NCBI RefSeq assembly: GCF_001513675.1
Contig: NZ_CP013859.1
Coordinates: forward strand, 3,039,081 to 3,103,080
DNA: 64,000 bases
DNA from: Microbacterium sp. XT11
GTDB taxonomy: Bacteria; Actinomycetota; Actinomycetes; Actinomycetales; Microbacteriaceae
Direction of reading: 5' to 3'
Of this stretch, positions 25,316-34,016 are shown in pieces. The position numbers and the translations under genes were made by a program. The notes below the pieces were generated by a model. The model was given only the letters and a program-made list of their open reading frames with translations, had not been told where the DNA came from and did no database searches. Positions within the stretch are counted from its first letter, which is position 1; every line of letters starts with the position of its first letter.

Positions 25316-26634
25316 CCGGCCCGGCTCCGACAGACCCCGATCACACACCCGAAGTGCTAGCACGCTTCGCCGAGGCGCGGCTGTGGGCCGCAGCACAGGC
25401 GCCATACCTCGCAAGTGCGCTGTTCGCACTCCGACCGGTCGTGCTGGAACCATACGTGGACGAAGAGACCGGCGAGCCCGTCCCGGACGACGACTTCCGG
25501 GCGTTCCCGGCCGACACCCGCTGGAACGTCCACCTCGATCCCGGCGCGACGCTCGCGACGGCCCCGCCGGTGGTCGGCTGGTGGCTGCTGCACCACATCG
25601 GGCATCTTGTCCGCCATCACGCGACCCGCTCCCCGGTGTCAGCCAACGCTCCAAGCACGCATGCCACCGGCGAGGCGGGCGCGCCGGACTCGATCGCGCG
25701 GCGGTGGAACCAGGCCGCGGACGCCGAGGTCAACGACGACCTCGAAGCGGCAGGACTCGACTCACCGGCCGGGATCATCTCGCCACACGCACTCGGGCTG
25801 CCCGAGGGACGACTTGCCGAGGAGTACCTGTCGCTCATCGAGGTTCTCGACACCGCCCACAGCAAGGGTGGGCGGCGGCTCGCCGAGCTGATCGACTGCG
25901 GCAGCGCGGCGGACGGGATCCCGCACGACTACGAGGACTCGGCCAGTGGCGACGGGCTCAGTGAGACCGAGCGCGACATCCTCGAATTGGCGGTCGCCCG
26001 CGAGATCGAAACCCGCTCGGCCGCGCGAGCCACGATTCCCGGCGGCTGGCGACGCTGGGCTAGCGAGAGGCTGCATCCCGCCGTCGACTGGCGCGCCGAG
26101 CTCGGCGCGATGCTGCGCCGCGGAGCGCGACAGGCGGCAGGCCGGGTGGACTTCTCCTATAGCCGTCCCTCCCGGAGGCCGGCCGTCGACAGCATCGTGA
26201 TGCCTGCGATGGTCGCTCCCGCACCGGAGATCGCGCTGGTCATCGACACCTCCGGCAGCATCACCCCCGCAATCCTGACCGGCTTCCTCGCCGAAGTGAC
26301 GGCGATCATCGCCCGCGCCAGTGGACCGAGCCGGCGGCTGCACGTGATCTGCTGCGACCTGAACGCCCACCCCGTCCAGACCGTCCGCCGCGCAGAGGAC
26401 ATCGAGCTGCTCGGCGGCGGCGGCACGGATATGCGCGAGGGCATCGGCGCCGCGCTCGCGCTGCGACCCCGGCCTGATCTGATCCTTGTCCTCACCGACG
26501 GGCAAACCCCGTGGCCGGATCGTCGCCCGCCCGTGCCGGTCGTGGTCGGCCTGGTCGAACCGGGCCCCGGCTACCACACCGAGACACCGCCACCTGGATG
26601 GGCACATGTCATCGCCCTCCCTGCCACTGCATAA
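25312..26634 (+). CDS. vWA / putative metallopeptidase-like protein (DUF2201 type)
   Basis: A 440-residue partner of MoxR, starting by ATGA overlap with its stop codon. The N-terminal metallopeptidase-like half has LLHHIGHLVRHHATR (about 96-110, HxxxH-type) and RWNQAADAEVNDDLE. The C-terminal vWA domain has an intact metal-ion site: DTSGS (about 312), a GGGGTDMREG threonine motif and LVLTDGQ. The two-domain layout is that of DUF2201 proteins. Known biology of MoxR-vWA pairs suggests assembly or activation of a client; which one is not known here. Confidence 0.82.
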   Translation: MTGPAPTDPDHTPEVLARFAEARLWAAAQAPYLASALFALRPVVLEPYVDEETGEPVPDDDFRAFPADTRWNVHLDPGATLATAPPVVGWWLLHHIGHLVRHHATRSPVSANAPSTHATGEAGAPDSIARRWNQAADAEVNDDLEAAGLDSPAGIISPHALGLPEGRLAEEYLSLIEVLDTAHSKGGRRLAELIDCGSAADGIPHDYEDSASGDGLSETERDILELAVAREIETRSAARATIPGGWRRWASERLHPAVDWRAELGAMLRRGARQAAGRVDFSYSRPSRRPAVDSIVMPAMVAPAPEIALVIDTSGSITPAILTGFLAEVTAIIARASGPSRRLHVICCDLNAHPVQTVRRAEDIELLGGGGTDMREGIGAALALRPRPDLILVLTDGQTPWPDRRPPVPVVVGLVEPGPGYHTETPPPGWAHVIALPATA

Positions 26635-26643
26635 GGAGCACCC

Positions 26644-27420
26644 ATGACCATCGCCTACGACGAGCATCCCGATCCCGAGCCCGAAGACCTCCACCGTTGG
26701 ACCGAGCGCGGCTTCACCGTGGCCGAAGCACGCCGCTGGATCGACAACGGATTTCTGCAGGGCTCAGCCGAACGCTGGCGCGGCAGTGGCGTCTACACTC
26801 CGGGCGACGCGTACGCCTGGCGCACCGCCGGCCTCAGCCCCTACACCGTGCAACCGTTGCTGCGCGCCGGGATGACACCCCGCGACGCCGTGCAATGGCA
26901 CGAACTCGGCTACAGCCACACCGAGGCCGCAGAACGGCACCTCGCCGGAGAGCGACCGCGCCCCCGACGCTGGTGGCGGATCCTGCTCGGACACCGCCCT
27001 CGCAAGTCGGACACGCTGACCGGCGAACAGTCCGCGACCATGCGGGCGCTGCTCCGCTCCGGAGTTCCTGTCGCGATCGGACGCGCTTACCTCGACGCCG
27101 GATGGCGCGATGCCGCAACGGCCGTGTCCTGGGCCAGAACGGGCCTCGACCCGGCACAGGCCGCCGTGTGCCACAGCATCGGCTTCACCCCCTCCGAAGC
27201 ATCAACCCTCGCTGAGGCCGGCCACGACGGCTTCGAGCTCCTCCGGCAGTGGTGGGACGCAGGCATCCCCCGAACGGAAGTCCCTGCCTGGGTCGTCGCC
27301 GGATTCACACCCGACGGCGCCCGTCACGCCCGCGACGCCGGCACGACCGCCGAACACGCCGCCGTGCTCAGAGCGCTCAGCGGCCAGAGCGCCCCGAAAC
27401 CACCCGAAGAAAGGAACTGA
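26644..27420 (+). CDS. Novel 13-14-residue repeat protein, third gene of MoxR-vWA operon
   Basis: A 258-residue protein that I do not recognise as a named family. It consists almost entirely of about fourteen degenerate units of 13-14 residues with the pattern W-x3-G-[F/L/Y]-[T/S]-x2-[D/E]-A. Examples are RWTERGFTVAEAR, QWHELGYSHTEAA, SWARTGLDPAQAA and AWVVAGFTPDGAR. A basic linker (RPRPRRWWRILLGHRPRK, about 105-122) splits two repeat blocks. Such a solenoid of short helix-turn units suggests a binding scaffold. It lies nine bases after the vWA gene and one base before the ABC ATPase. Confidence 0.7.
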   Translation: MTIAYDEHPDPEPEDLHRWTERGFTVAEARRWIDNGFLQGSAERWRGSGVYTPGDAYAWRTAGLSPYTVQPLLRAGMTPRDAVQWHELGYSHTEAAERHLAGERPRPRRWWRILLGHRPRKSDTLTGEQSATMRALLRSGVPVAIGRAYLDAGWRDAATAVSWARTGLDPAQAAVCHSIGFTPSEASTLAEAGHDGFELLRQWWDAGIPRTEVPAWVVAGFTPDGARHARDAGTTAEHAAVLRALSGQSAPKPPEERN

Positions 27421-27421
27421 C

Positions 27422-28369
27422 ATGACCGCGATGATCAGCGCCACCGACCTCCGCAAAACCTACGGAAAGAAACAGGCGCTCGACGGATTCACGCTCTCCG
27501 TGGACGAAGGAACAGTATGCGGGCTGCTCGGCCCCAATGGTGCGGGAAAGACCACGGCGGTGCGCATTCTCGCCACGCTGCTGAAAGCCGACTCGGGTAA
27601 GGCCAGCATCGCCGGACACGACCTCACGACAGACTCCGACCGAGTACGCGCCGCGATCGGATTCACCGGACAGTTCTCGGCCGTCGACGAGATCCTGACC
27701 GGACGGCAGAACCTCGACATGTTCGCCCGGCTCTACCACCTCGACCGACGACAGGCGCGCCAACGAACAGACGAACTGCTCGACAGGTTCGCACTCCACG
27801 ACGCCGCCGACCGACCCGCAGGCGGCTACTCCGGCGGGATGCGGCGTCGCCTCGACCTCGCTGTCAGCCTCATCCTCGCACCACGTGTGCTCTTCCTCGA
27901 CGAGCCGACCACCGGCCTCGATCCACGCACGCGCGCCGAGGTCTGGACCGACATCCGAGAACTCGTGTCGGCGGGCACAACCGTCCTGCTCACGACCCAG
28001 TATCTCGATGAGGCCGACCACCTCGCCGACCAGATCGCCGTCATCGACAGCGGGACGATCATCGCCCGCGGCACACCCCGCGAGCTCAAAGAGAGCGTCG
28101 GGGGTGACCGGATCGAACTCGCACTCCGCGACGAGGATCAGACGAAAGCGGCCGCACGCATCGTCGCCACCTCGACCGGCACTGACCCTGGCGTCGACCT
28201 CCACCGTCGCCGCGTCAGCGCGCCCGCTCCCGAACGATTCCACAGCCTGAGCACCACCATGCGGCAACTCCACGAGGCAGGCATCGACGCCGAAGACATC
28301 GCCCTGCGCCAACCGACCCTCGACGACGTGTTCCTCAAGCTCACCGATCGGAAGGAGAAGACAGCATGA
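27422..28369 (+). CDS. ABC transporter ATPase, DrrA type
   Basis: A 315-residue ATPase of the daunorubicin-resistance (DrrA) family. Walker A GPNGAGKTTAVRILATLL (about 37), Q-loop GFTGQFSAVDEILTG, signature YSGGMRRRLDLAVSL (about 138), Walker B VLFLDEPTTGLD and H-loop LLTTQYLDEAD. The C-terminal DrrA domain with PTLDDVFLKLT is present. The ATG at 27422 follows GAAAGGAAC and is one base after the previous stop. Confidence 0.9.
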   Translation: MTAMISATDLRKTYGKKQALDGFTLSVDEGTVCGLLGPNGAGKTTAVRILATLLKADSGKASIAGHDLTTDSDRVRAAIGFTGQFSAVDEILTGRQNLDMFARLYHLDRRQARQRTDELLDRFALHDAADRPAGGYSGGMRRRLDLAVSLILAPRVLFLDEPTTGLDPRTRAEVWTDIRELVSAGTTVLLTTQYLDEADHLADQIAVIDSGTIIARGTPRELKESVGGDRIELALRDEDQTKAAARIVATSTGTDPGVDLHRRRVSAPAPERFHSLSTTMRQLHEAGIDAEDIALRQPTLDDVFLKLTDRKEKTA

Positions 28370-29196
28370 CATCGCTCGCACCCCTCACCGCAACGGCCCC
28401 CGGCTCGCCGTCGCGGTGGGCTCTGCACGACAGCCTGATCGTCGCCCGCAGATACCTCACCCACTTTCGCCAGCAACCGTCACGACTTGTTGGCAACCTC
28501 CTCTTCCCGATCGTCATGGTGATCATGTTCGGGTACGTGTTCGGGAGCGCGATCACGCTGCCCGACGGCGGCAACTACCGCGAGTTCCTGATGCCCGGGC
28601 TGTTCGTGATGACGATGGCGCTCGGCATGGCACAGACCGTCATCTCCGTCACCACCGACACCGCCAAGGGCATCACGGACAGGTTTCGCACGATTCCCAT
28701 GTCGGGCGCCGCCGTCGTCACCGGACGAAGCCTCGCCGACCTTGCGGCATCCGTCCTCGAACTGATCGCCCTGCTCGCCTGCGGCCTGCTGGTCGGCTGG
28801 CGCGCCAACGGAACCGTAGGGCAGACCCTCGCGGCGATCGGGCTCCTGCTGCTTCTGCGCTACGCGCTCGCGTGGGTCGGCATCTACCTCGGCCTCGCGC
28901 TGCGGTCGCCAGACCTCGCGAGCGTCGCCCTCGCGCCCATCTACCCGCTGACGATGATCTCCAACGTCTTCGTCCTCCCTGCCCAGATGCCGGCCTGGCT
29001 CGGGGTCATCGCCGAGTGGAACCCACTTTCCGCCACAGTCACTGCCACGCGCGAGCTCTTCGGTAATCCCGGCATCACGACATCGACATCATGGGCCGCC
29101 GAGAACGCGACACTCCTCGCCATCGCCTGGCCCTTCATCCTCATCGCCGTGTTCCTCCCCCTGGCAGCCCGGCGGTACCGGCACCTCGCCGCGTAG
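28366..29196 (+). CDS. ABC-2 type permease, DrrB type
   Basis: A 276-residue membrane subunit for the preceding ATPase, overlapping its stop by four bases. Six hydrophobic segments are visible, with the DrrB-type loop FVMTMALGMAQTVISVTTDTAKGITDRFRTIPMSG (first part about 82-95) and the late motif WNPLSATVTATRELFG. The pair resembles exporters of lipophilic drugs or lipids. Last gene of the five-gene operon. Confidence 0.88.
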   Translation: MTSLAPLTATAPGSPSRWALHDSLIVARRYLTHFRQQPSRLVGNLLFPIVMVIMFGYVFGSAITLPDGGNYREFLMPGLFVMTMALGMAQTVISVTTDTAKGITDRFRTIPMSGAAVVTGRSLADLAASVLELIALLACGLLVGWRANGTVGQTLAAIGLLLLLRYALAWVGIYLGLALRSPDLASVALAPIYPLTMISNVFVLPAQMPAWLGVIAEWNPLSATVTATRELFGNPGITTSTSWAAENATLLAIAWPFILIAVFLPLAARRYRHLAA

Positions 29197-29268
29197 GAGC
29201 AACGATGCGTCCTCACGCCATCGTCGTGTGCCTCCACCCGCGGATCGCTCGCGTGCACTGACCCCGTC

Positions 29269-29588
29269 ATGTCCACCACCGTGACTCGGTTCGCGCTGCA
29301 CCCGATCGAGGAACACGTAGGCAGTTTCGCTCCTGTTTTCGCACGGAACAGCACGGTGCACGCGCCGATTGATCCCGTCGCCTACGACTGCGTAAAACTG
29401 ATCTTCGTTCGATCAGGCTCGGCGATCCTGTTCAGCGAGTTCGGTGAGAAGCCAGGCGTCCAAACGAGCCCGTCTAGCTCCAGGCTGTCCGCCACGGGCG
29501 CAGCGCCAGAACGGCCTGTCCGTTGCGCAGGCGCTCGAGAAGCTGACAGCGAGTTGGGATTCGGCGCCTAATCGTTTGGCGGTGCATC
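29269..29588 (+). pseudogene. 5' fragment of an AraC-family regulator
   Basis: The frame begins MSTTVTRFALHPIEEHVGSF and continues through YDCVKLIFVRSGSAILFSEFG, which resembles the cupin-like N-terminus of AraC-type regulators. After about residue 62 (near 29455) the sequence turns into unrelated serine/proline-rich translation and stops at 29571. The sensor and HTH parts are missing, so this is a truncated remnant. The 70 bases before it hold nothing recognisable. Confidence 0.5.
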
Positions 29589-30794
29589 TCACGAGGCCCA
29601 CAGTGCCTCCGTCGGCGACATGCGCGCGGCGCGTATGGCGGGAAGGAGGCCTGCGATGGCTCCGATGACGAGCGCGGAGCCCAGTCCGCCGGTCCAGGCG
29701 AGCGGGGGGATGACTACGAGCCAGCCTTTGCTGGTCGCGTAGACGACGGTCGCGAGTGCTCCGACCAGCACTCCGATGGCTCCGCCGATGAGTGAGAGCA
29801 GGATCGCTTCGTTGAAGAACTGAGTGCGGATGTGTCCTCTGGTGGCGCCGAGTGCGCGACGCAAGCCGATCTCGCCACGCCGTTCGAGGACCGAGACGAT
29901 CATCGTGTTGGCGACGCCAACAGTTCCGACCAGCAGCGAGATGGCACCGAGTCCGAGGAATAGCGAGTTCAGTGCGCTCTCTGCTTGGGCGCGGGCGAGC
30001 AGGGCGTCCGAGGGGCGGCTGACGGCTACTTCGTTGGGGTTCTCCGGATTCGCGGTGCGGGCGAGGAGAGCGTGAACCGCCGCGACCTGTTCGGTGTCTG
30101 TGCGCACGTAGATTGTGGTGGGGTGTCCATCGAAGCCGAGATAGTTCTGCGCGGCAGCGAACCCGACGAGCACAGATGAATCGATCTCCGGCGCCAGGGT
30201 TGCCGGGGCCAGAATGCCGGCGATGGAAAACCATTGCCGGTTGATCCAGATGCGCGCTCCTGGTTGGACGCTGGTGATGCCGAGACGCCGCGCCGCTGTG
30301 GAGCCGAGGACCACGACGGGAAGCCGCCCGGTGGCGGGGTTGAGGAAGTCGCCGTGGGCGACGGCAGCACCGATCGCGTCTGGCAGTCCCGGGGTGGCGG
30401 CGCGCAGGGCGAGGCTGTTGGTGTTGACGGCCGGGATGAACGGGTTGCGGTAGATGGGGATGTCGATCGCTGCGGTGGACTCGACGTCGGTCACGTCGGT
30501 GATCCGGCCGATTCGGTCTGGCGCATCGACTGGGAGGGCGGCCGCGTCGCCGGAGAGGTCACGCCCGGTGCTGACGGTGAGGAGATTGGTGCCGAGCGAG
30601 TCGATCTCGGCGAGCAGTCCTGCCTGCGACGAGGAGGAGAGTCCGAGGACGCCGACGATAGATGCGGTACCGATCGCGATCCCTAGGGCGGACAGCGCGG
30701 CGCGGACTTTCCGGGTTCTGATGCCGATGCTGCTGACGCGTAGCACGTCCCGCGGGCGCAGCCGTCGTGGCGAGAGGTCGTCGTCGGTGGTCAT
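29589..30794 (-). CDS. MacB-like ABC permease (FtsX/MacB_PCD)
   Basis: A 401-residue permease. It has one N-terminal helix ([21 protein letters not shown]), a large extracytoplasmic MacB_PCD domain (about 65-265), and three C-terminal helices of the FtsX domain starting at [39 protein letters not shown] (first part about 285-300). Such mechanotransmission permeases work with an ATPase and a periplasmic or extracellular adaptor. The start at 30794 overlaps the stop of the ATPase gene by four bases. Confidence 0.9.
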   Translation of the reverse strand: MTTDDDLSPRRLRPRDVLRVSSIGIRTRKVRAALSALGIAIGTASIVGVLGLSSSSQAGLLAEIDSLGTNLLTVSTGRDLSGDAAALPVDAPDRIGRITDVTDVESTAAIDIPIYRNPFIPAVNTNSLALRAATPGLPDAIGAAVAHGDFLNPATGRLPVVVLGSTAARRLGITSVQPGARIWINRQWFSIAGILAPATLAPEIDSSVLVGFAAAQNYLGFDGHPTTIYVRTDTEQVAAVHALLARTANPENPNEVAVSRPSDALLARAQAESALNSLFLGLGAISLLVGTVGVANTMIVSVLERRGEIGLRRALGATRGHIRTQFFNEAILLSLIGGAIGVLVGALATVVYATSKGWLVVIPPLAWTGGLGSALVIGAIAGLLPAIRAARMSPTEALWAS

Positions 30795-31492
30795 GCGTTC
30801 TCCTTGCGGTGGGCTCGGACCGTGTCGCTGACGATGCGGCCATCGAGGATCTCCACGCGCCGGGGCAGGCGGGCGGCGATAGCGAGGTCGTGGGTGATGA
30901 CCACGATGGTGGTGCCGCGCCGGTTGAGGGCGTCGAGGAGGGCGAGGATCGCGTTCCCCGTGGTGCTGTCGAGGTTTCCGGTGGGTTCGTCCGCGAGGAC
31001 GATGTCGGGTTCGCCAATGAGGGCTCGAGCGATCGCGACGCGTTGCCGTTGGCCTCCAGACAACTGCGAGGGGAGAGCGTCGGTCCTGTGATCGAGGCCG
31101 ACCTGTGTCAGCGCTTCGCGCCCTAGCCTGCGGCGGGTGCTGGCTGGGGTTCCCGCGTACAGGAGTCCGTCGGCGACGTTGTCGAGCACGCTCTGGTGCT
31201 CGTCCAGGAAGAACTGCTGGAAGACGAATCCGATGCGCGCTGAACGGAGGGTGGAGAGTTGCCGGTCGTCGAGGTCGGAGGTGTCGCGGCCCGCGACACG
31301 AACCTTTCCGGCCGTGGGTCGGTCGAGAGTGCCCATGATCTGCAGCAGTGTCGTCTTTCCGGATCCGGAGGGGCCGACGATGCCGACGAGCTCTCCCGGC
31401 TCGATGGTGAGGTCGACGCCGCGGAGGGCGGCAACCGGCGGTTCGCCGGGGTAGGTGCGTGTCACGCCGATCAGCTCGATGACGGGGGTCAT
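30791..31492 (-). CDS. MacB-type ABC ATPase
   Basis: A 233-residue ATPase of the LolD/MacB (MJ0796) type. Walker [21 protein letters not shown] (about 39-58), the family Q-loop region [14 protein letters not shown], signature [15 protein letters not shown] (about 141) and Walker [13 protein letters not shown] are intact. It is translationally coupled on both sides (four-base overlaps) with the adaptor and permease genes. Confidence 0.92.
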   Translation of the reverse strand: MTPVIELIGVTRTYPGEPPVAALRGVDLTIEPGELVGIVGPSGSGKTTLLQIMGTLDRPTAGKVRVAGRDTSDLDDRQLSTLRSARIGFVFQQFFLDEHQSVLDNVADGLLYAGTPASTRRRLGREALTQVGLDHRTDALPSQLSGGQRQRVAIARALIGEPDIVLADEPTGNLDSTTGNAILALLDALNRRGTTIVVITHDLAIAARLPRRVEILDGRIVSDTVRAHRKENA

Positions 31493-32625
31493 GCTGCAGG
31501 CACCACGACTCGCTGGCCAGCTCGAAGGCCGTCGCCGGAGACTTGGACGAGTCCGCCGGCGCTGTCGAATAGGCCGAGCTCGACGGTGACAAGGTGACTG
31601 TCGCCGCCGGTGTCGGTCACTTCGACCGCGTATTCGCCGCCCGAGAGAGCGAGAAGGGCGGTGACCGGGACGGTCAGCACGTCCTCGACGGTCTCGGTCG
31701 TGATCGCGACGAGCACCGGTGCCTGGTCCAGGCCTGCGGCGGTGCCCGGATCTGTGAGGGCCGCGCGCACCGGGACGGTTGCGGAGCCGCTCTCTTTCTG
31801 GGTGGCGACCGCGCCGACGTCGGTGACAGTGCCGGATGCGGTGGTGAGGTCGGGAAGGGTGACGGCCACGGCATCGCCCACTTTGACGTGAGCGAGGAGC
31901 GAGACGGGTACTTCGGCCTCGACCTGCGGCGTGGTGGAGGTTCCCTCGATGACGGTTTGCCCTGCCCCGGCGGGCGCGCCGAGGGTCGCCGATGTCACCG
32001 TGACGCGCACGGCGCTGGGCAGGAACACCACTTGTCCGAAGTCGAGCGATCCCGACTCTCGCAATCCGAAGGCCGCTTGGAATCTCTTGATGGCTTGCTG
32101 GCTGCGCCAGGTGATCTCGTCACATTCGGGGTCGATGTCGAGGCCGTCGGCATAGCCGAGTTTGACCAGGGCCGCGTTCAGTTGCTGGGCGTCGACTCCG
32201 GTTGTTCCCCACTCGAAGGCGCGCCAGGCCGGGGTGTCGCCTGCGAGCAGGACGACCGGTTTGCCGTCGACGCGATACAAGATACCGCCCGGTTCGACGA
32301 CGGTGCCGGGCGTCGGGAGCGCGGTGATCGTTCCGGAAAGCTGACCGATCACATCGAGATCGCCCGCATAGCCAAGGGTCCCGCTGACCTGCTGCTGTGC
32401 GGCGATGGTCCGACGTTCGACCGCTGCTGTCGCGGGTGCGGGGGCGGAAGCCGCCGGGGCTGGGTTTGAGGGATGCCAGAGGGTTGCGGCGAGGACACCG
32501 CCGCCGGTGGCGAGGATGACGATGACGGCTGCGGCCACGATGATCCGGCGCCGGCGGCGGGTGCCGCGAGACCGCTCCGGAATCACCAGATCGTCCGCGG
32601 AAGGGTGCGCATCCGTCGTGGTCAC
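31489..32625 (-). CDS. Efflux adaptor protein with peptidoglycan-binding-like domain
   Basis: A 378-residue HlyD/MacA-type adaptor. One N-terminal membrane anchor ([23 protein letters not shown], about 27-49) is followed by a lipoyl/barrel part ([21 protein letters not shown]), an inserted PG-binding-like segment ([20 protein letters not shown], about 143-162) and beta-barrel repeats ([18 protein letters not shown]). Gram-positive relatives sit outside the membrane and connect MacB-like permeases to the envelope. Confidence 0.85.
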   Translation of the reverse strand: MTTTDAHPSADDLVIPERSRGTRRRRRIIVAAAVIVILATGGGVLAATLWHPSNPAPAASAPAPATAAVERRTIAAQQQVSGTLGYAGDLDVIGQLSGTITALPTPGTVVEPGGILYRVDGKPVVLLAGDTPAWRAFEWGTTGVDAQQLNAALVKLGYADGLDIDPECDEITWRSQQAIKRFQAAFGLRESGSLDFGQVVFLPSAVRVTVTSATLGAPAGAGQTVIEGTSTTPQVEAEVPVSLLAHVKVGDAVAVTLPDLTTASGTVTDVGAVATQKESGSATVPVRAALTDPGTAAGLDQAPVLVAITTETVEDVLTVPVTALLALSGGEYAVEVTDTGGDSHLVTVELGLFDSAGGLVQVSGDGLRAGQRVVVPAA

Positions 32626-33200
32626 GGTGCGTTGCCTTCCGTCATGCCCGGCTCGTCGCCGCCATCGGGCAACAGGCTCTTGCAGGCTTCGTGTGCGGCC
32701 TGGAATTGCGGCGAGTTGGGGTCGATGGCGGCGCCGTCGCCACTGTCCCCGCGCTTGGTGTCTGGTCCCTGTGCGGGTGCCGGCGGGTCCGGGTAGCCGG
32801 GAACGCCCTCATCGCGCATGCACTGCGCGTACCGCAGCACAGCCTGGTAGTCCTCGTCCTGCACGTGGGAACCCTGGGTAGGCAGCAGCGGTGCACAGCT
32901 CTGCTCCGCGTCCCGGTACTGGTCCGAGTCGATCGGGACCCCGAGTTCGTCCGCGACGACGTCGAACCCGCCGTCCGAGTCCGGGTCGGGGAAGCCGGGA
33001 ACGCCATTGTCGCGCATGCACTGCGCGTAGGCCACTGCGTCTGCGGCTCCAGCTGGAGTGCTTCCCCCTGCGGAGTCGTCACCCGACGGTGATCCGCTGT
33101 CTGGCGCGCACCCGGTGAGAAGAAGAGCAACGGTCAATGCGGCCAAGACTGCGCCGCGCGCTTGCGCCCGCGTCCGTGCCGGCGATGTTGATCTGGTCAT
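32622..33200 (-). CDS. Lipoprotein with duplicated CMRDxGVPGFPDPD motif
   Basis: A 192-residue lipoprotein, first gene of the MacB-like operon. The signal peptide ends in the lipobox LLTGC (Cys at about 31). The mature part contains two copies of a motif: AYAQCMRDNGVPGFPDPD (about 56-73) and RYAQCMRDEGVPGYPDPP (about 123-140). Each has a further Cys about 25-40 residues on (SCAPLLP, ACKSLLP), so two disulfide-linked modules are likely. Proteins of this kind recur next to MacB-type systems in actinobacteria; the role is unknown. Confidence 0.82.
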   Translation of the reverse strand: MTRSTSPARTRAQARGAVLAALTVALLLTGCAPDSGSPSGDDSAGGSTPAGAADAVAYAQCMRDNGVPGFPDPDSDGGFDVVADELGVPIDSDQYRDAEQSCAPLLPTQGSHVQDEDYQAVLRYAQCMRDEGVPGYPDPPAPAQGPDTKRGDSGDGAAIDPNSPQFQAAHEACKSLLPDGGDEPGMTEGNAP

Positions 33201-33353
33201 GTCAGTGAGTCCTTTCGGTTCGGTGATGCTCCGTTTCTAGGACCGCCGTGGTTTCGGGGAGGTATCGCTGCGCGGGACCGCGTTGGGTCTTCTGGGCTTC
33301 TACACATGGGTGGTGAAACCGCTCCGAAACCGGATCGGGCGCATCCTGGATGC

Positions 33354-34016
33354 ATGCGGATCTTGGTGATCGACGACGACACAGAGTTGGCGGATGCCGT
33401 GACCATCGGGCTGCGGCGTCGGAACATGGCCGTGGACGTCGCCTACGACGGCTCTTCGGGTCTCGAACGGGCCGAGCTGAACGACTACGACGTGATCGTC
33501 CTAGACAGAGACTTACCCTCCATGCATGGCGACGATGTCTGCGCGCGGCTGGTGGAAAAAGGCGGTCGCAGTCGGATCCTCATGCTCACGGCGGCGGGCT
33601 CCGCGGGTGACCTGGTGGACGGCCTGGATCTGGGCGCCGACGACTACCTCGCCAAGCCGTTCGATTTCGCCGTCCTCGTCGCGCGTATCGGCGCACTGGC
33701 GCGGCGCTCCCAGCCTGCGCACCCCCCGGTGCTGCGTGTCGGCGACTTGGTCGTCGACACCGCCAGGCGACGAGCATTCCGACACGATAAACCGCAAGAT
33801 CTGACACCAAAGGAGTTCGGGGTGCTCGAGCTGCTGGTGACGGCCGGGGGACGCACGGTCTCTGCCGAGGAGCTCCTCGAACGTGTCTGGGACGAGAACG
33901 CCGATCCCTTCACCAACGCCGTCAAGATCACGGTGAGCAGACTGCGGGCCAAACTGGGCGATCCACCCGTGATCGAGACCGTCGCAAGGTCCGGCTACCG
34001 GGTGATCCTCTCGTGA
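33354..34016 (+). CDS. OmpR/PhoB-type response regulator
   Basis: A 220-residue two-component response regulator. The receiver domain (1-115) has the acidic pair D7-D8-D9, phosphoacceptor Asp51 (VIVLDRDLP) and Lys of YLAKPFDF. The C-terminal winged helix has DLTPKEFGVLELLVTAGGRTVSAEEL and VKITVSRLRAKLGDPPVIETV. The gene diverges from the MacB-like operon and overlaps the kinase gene, so it probably controls that efflux operon. Confidence 0.92.
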   Translation: MRILVIDDDTELADAVTIGLRRRNMAVDVAYDGSSGLERAELNDYDVIVLDRDLPSMHGDDVCARLVEKGGRSRILMLTAAGSAGDLVDGLDLGADDYLAKPFDFAVLVARIGALARRSQPAHPPVLRVGDLVVDTARRRAFRHDKPQDLTPKEFGVLELLVTAGGRTVSAEELLERVWDENADPFTNAVKITVSRLRAKLGDPPVIETVARSGYRVILS

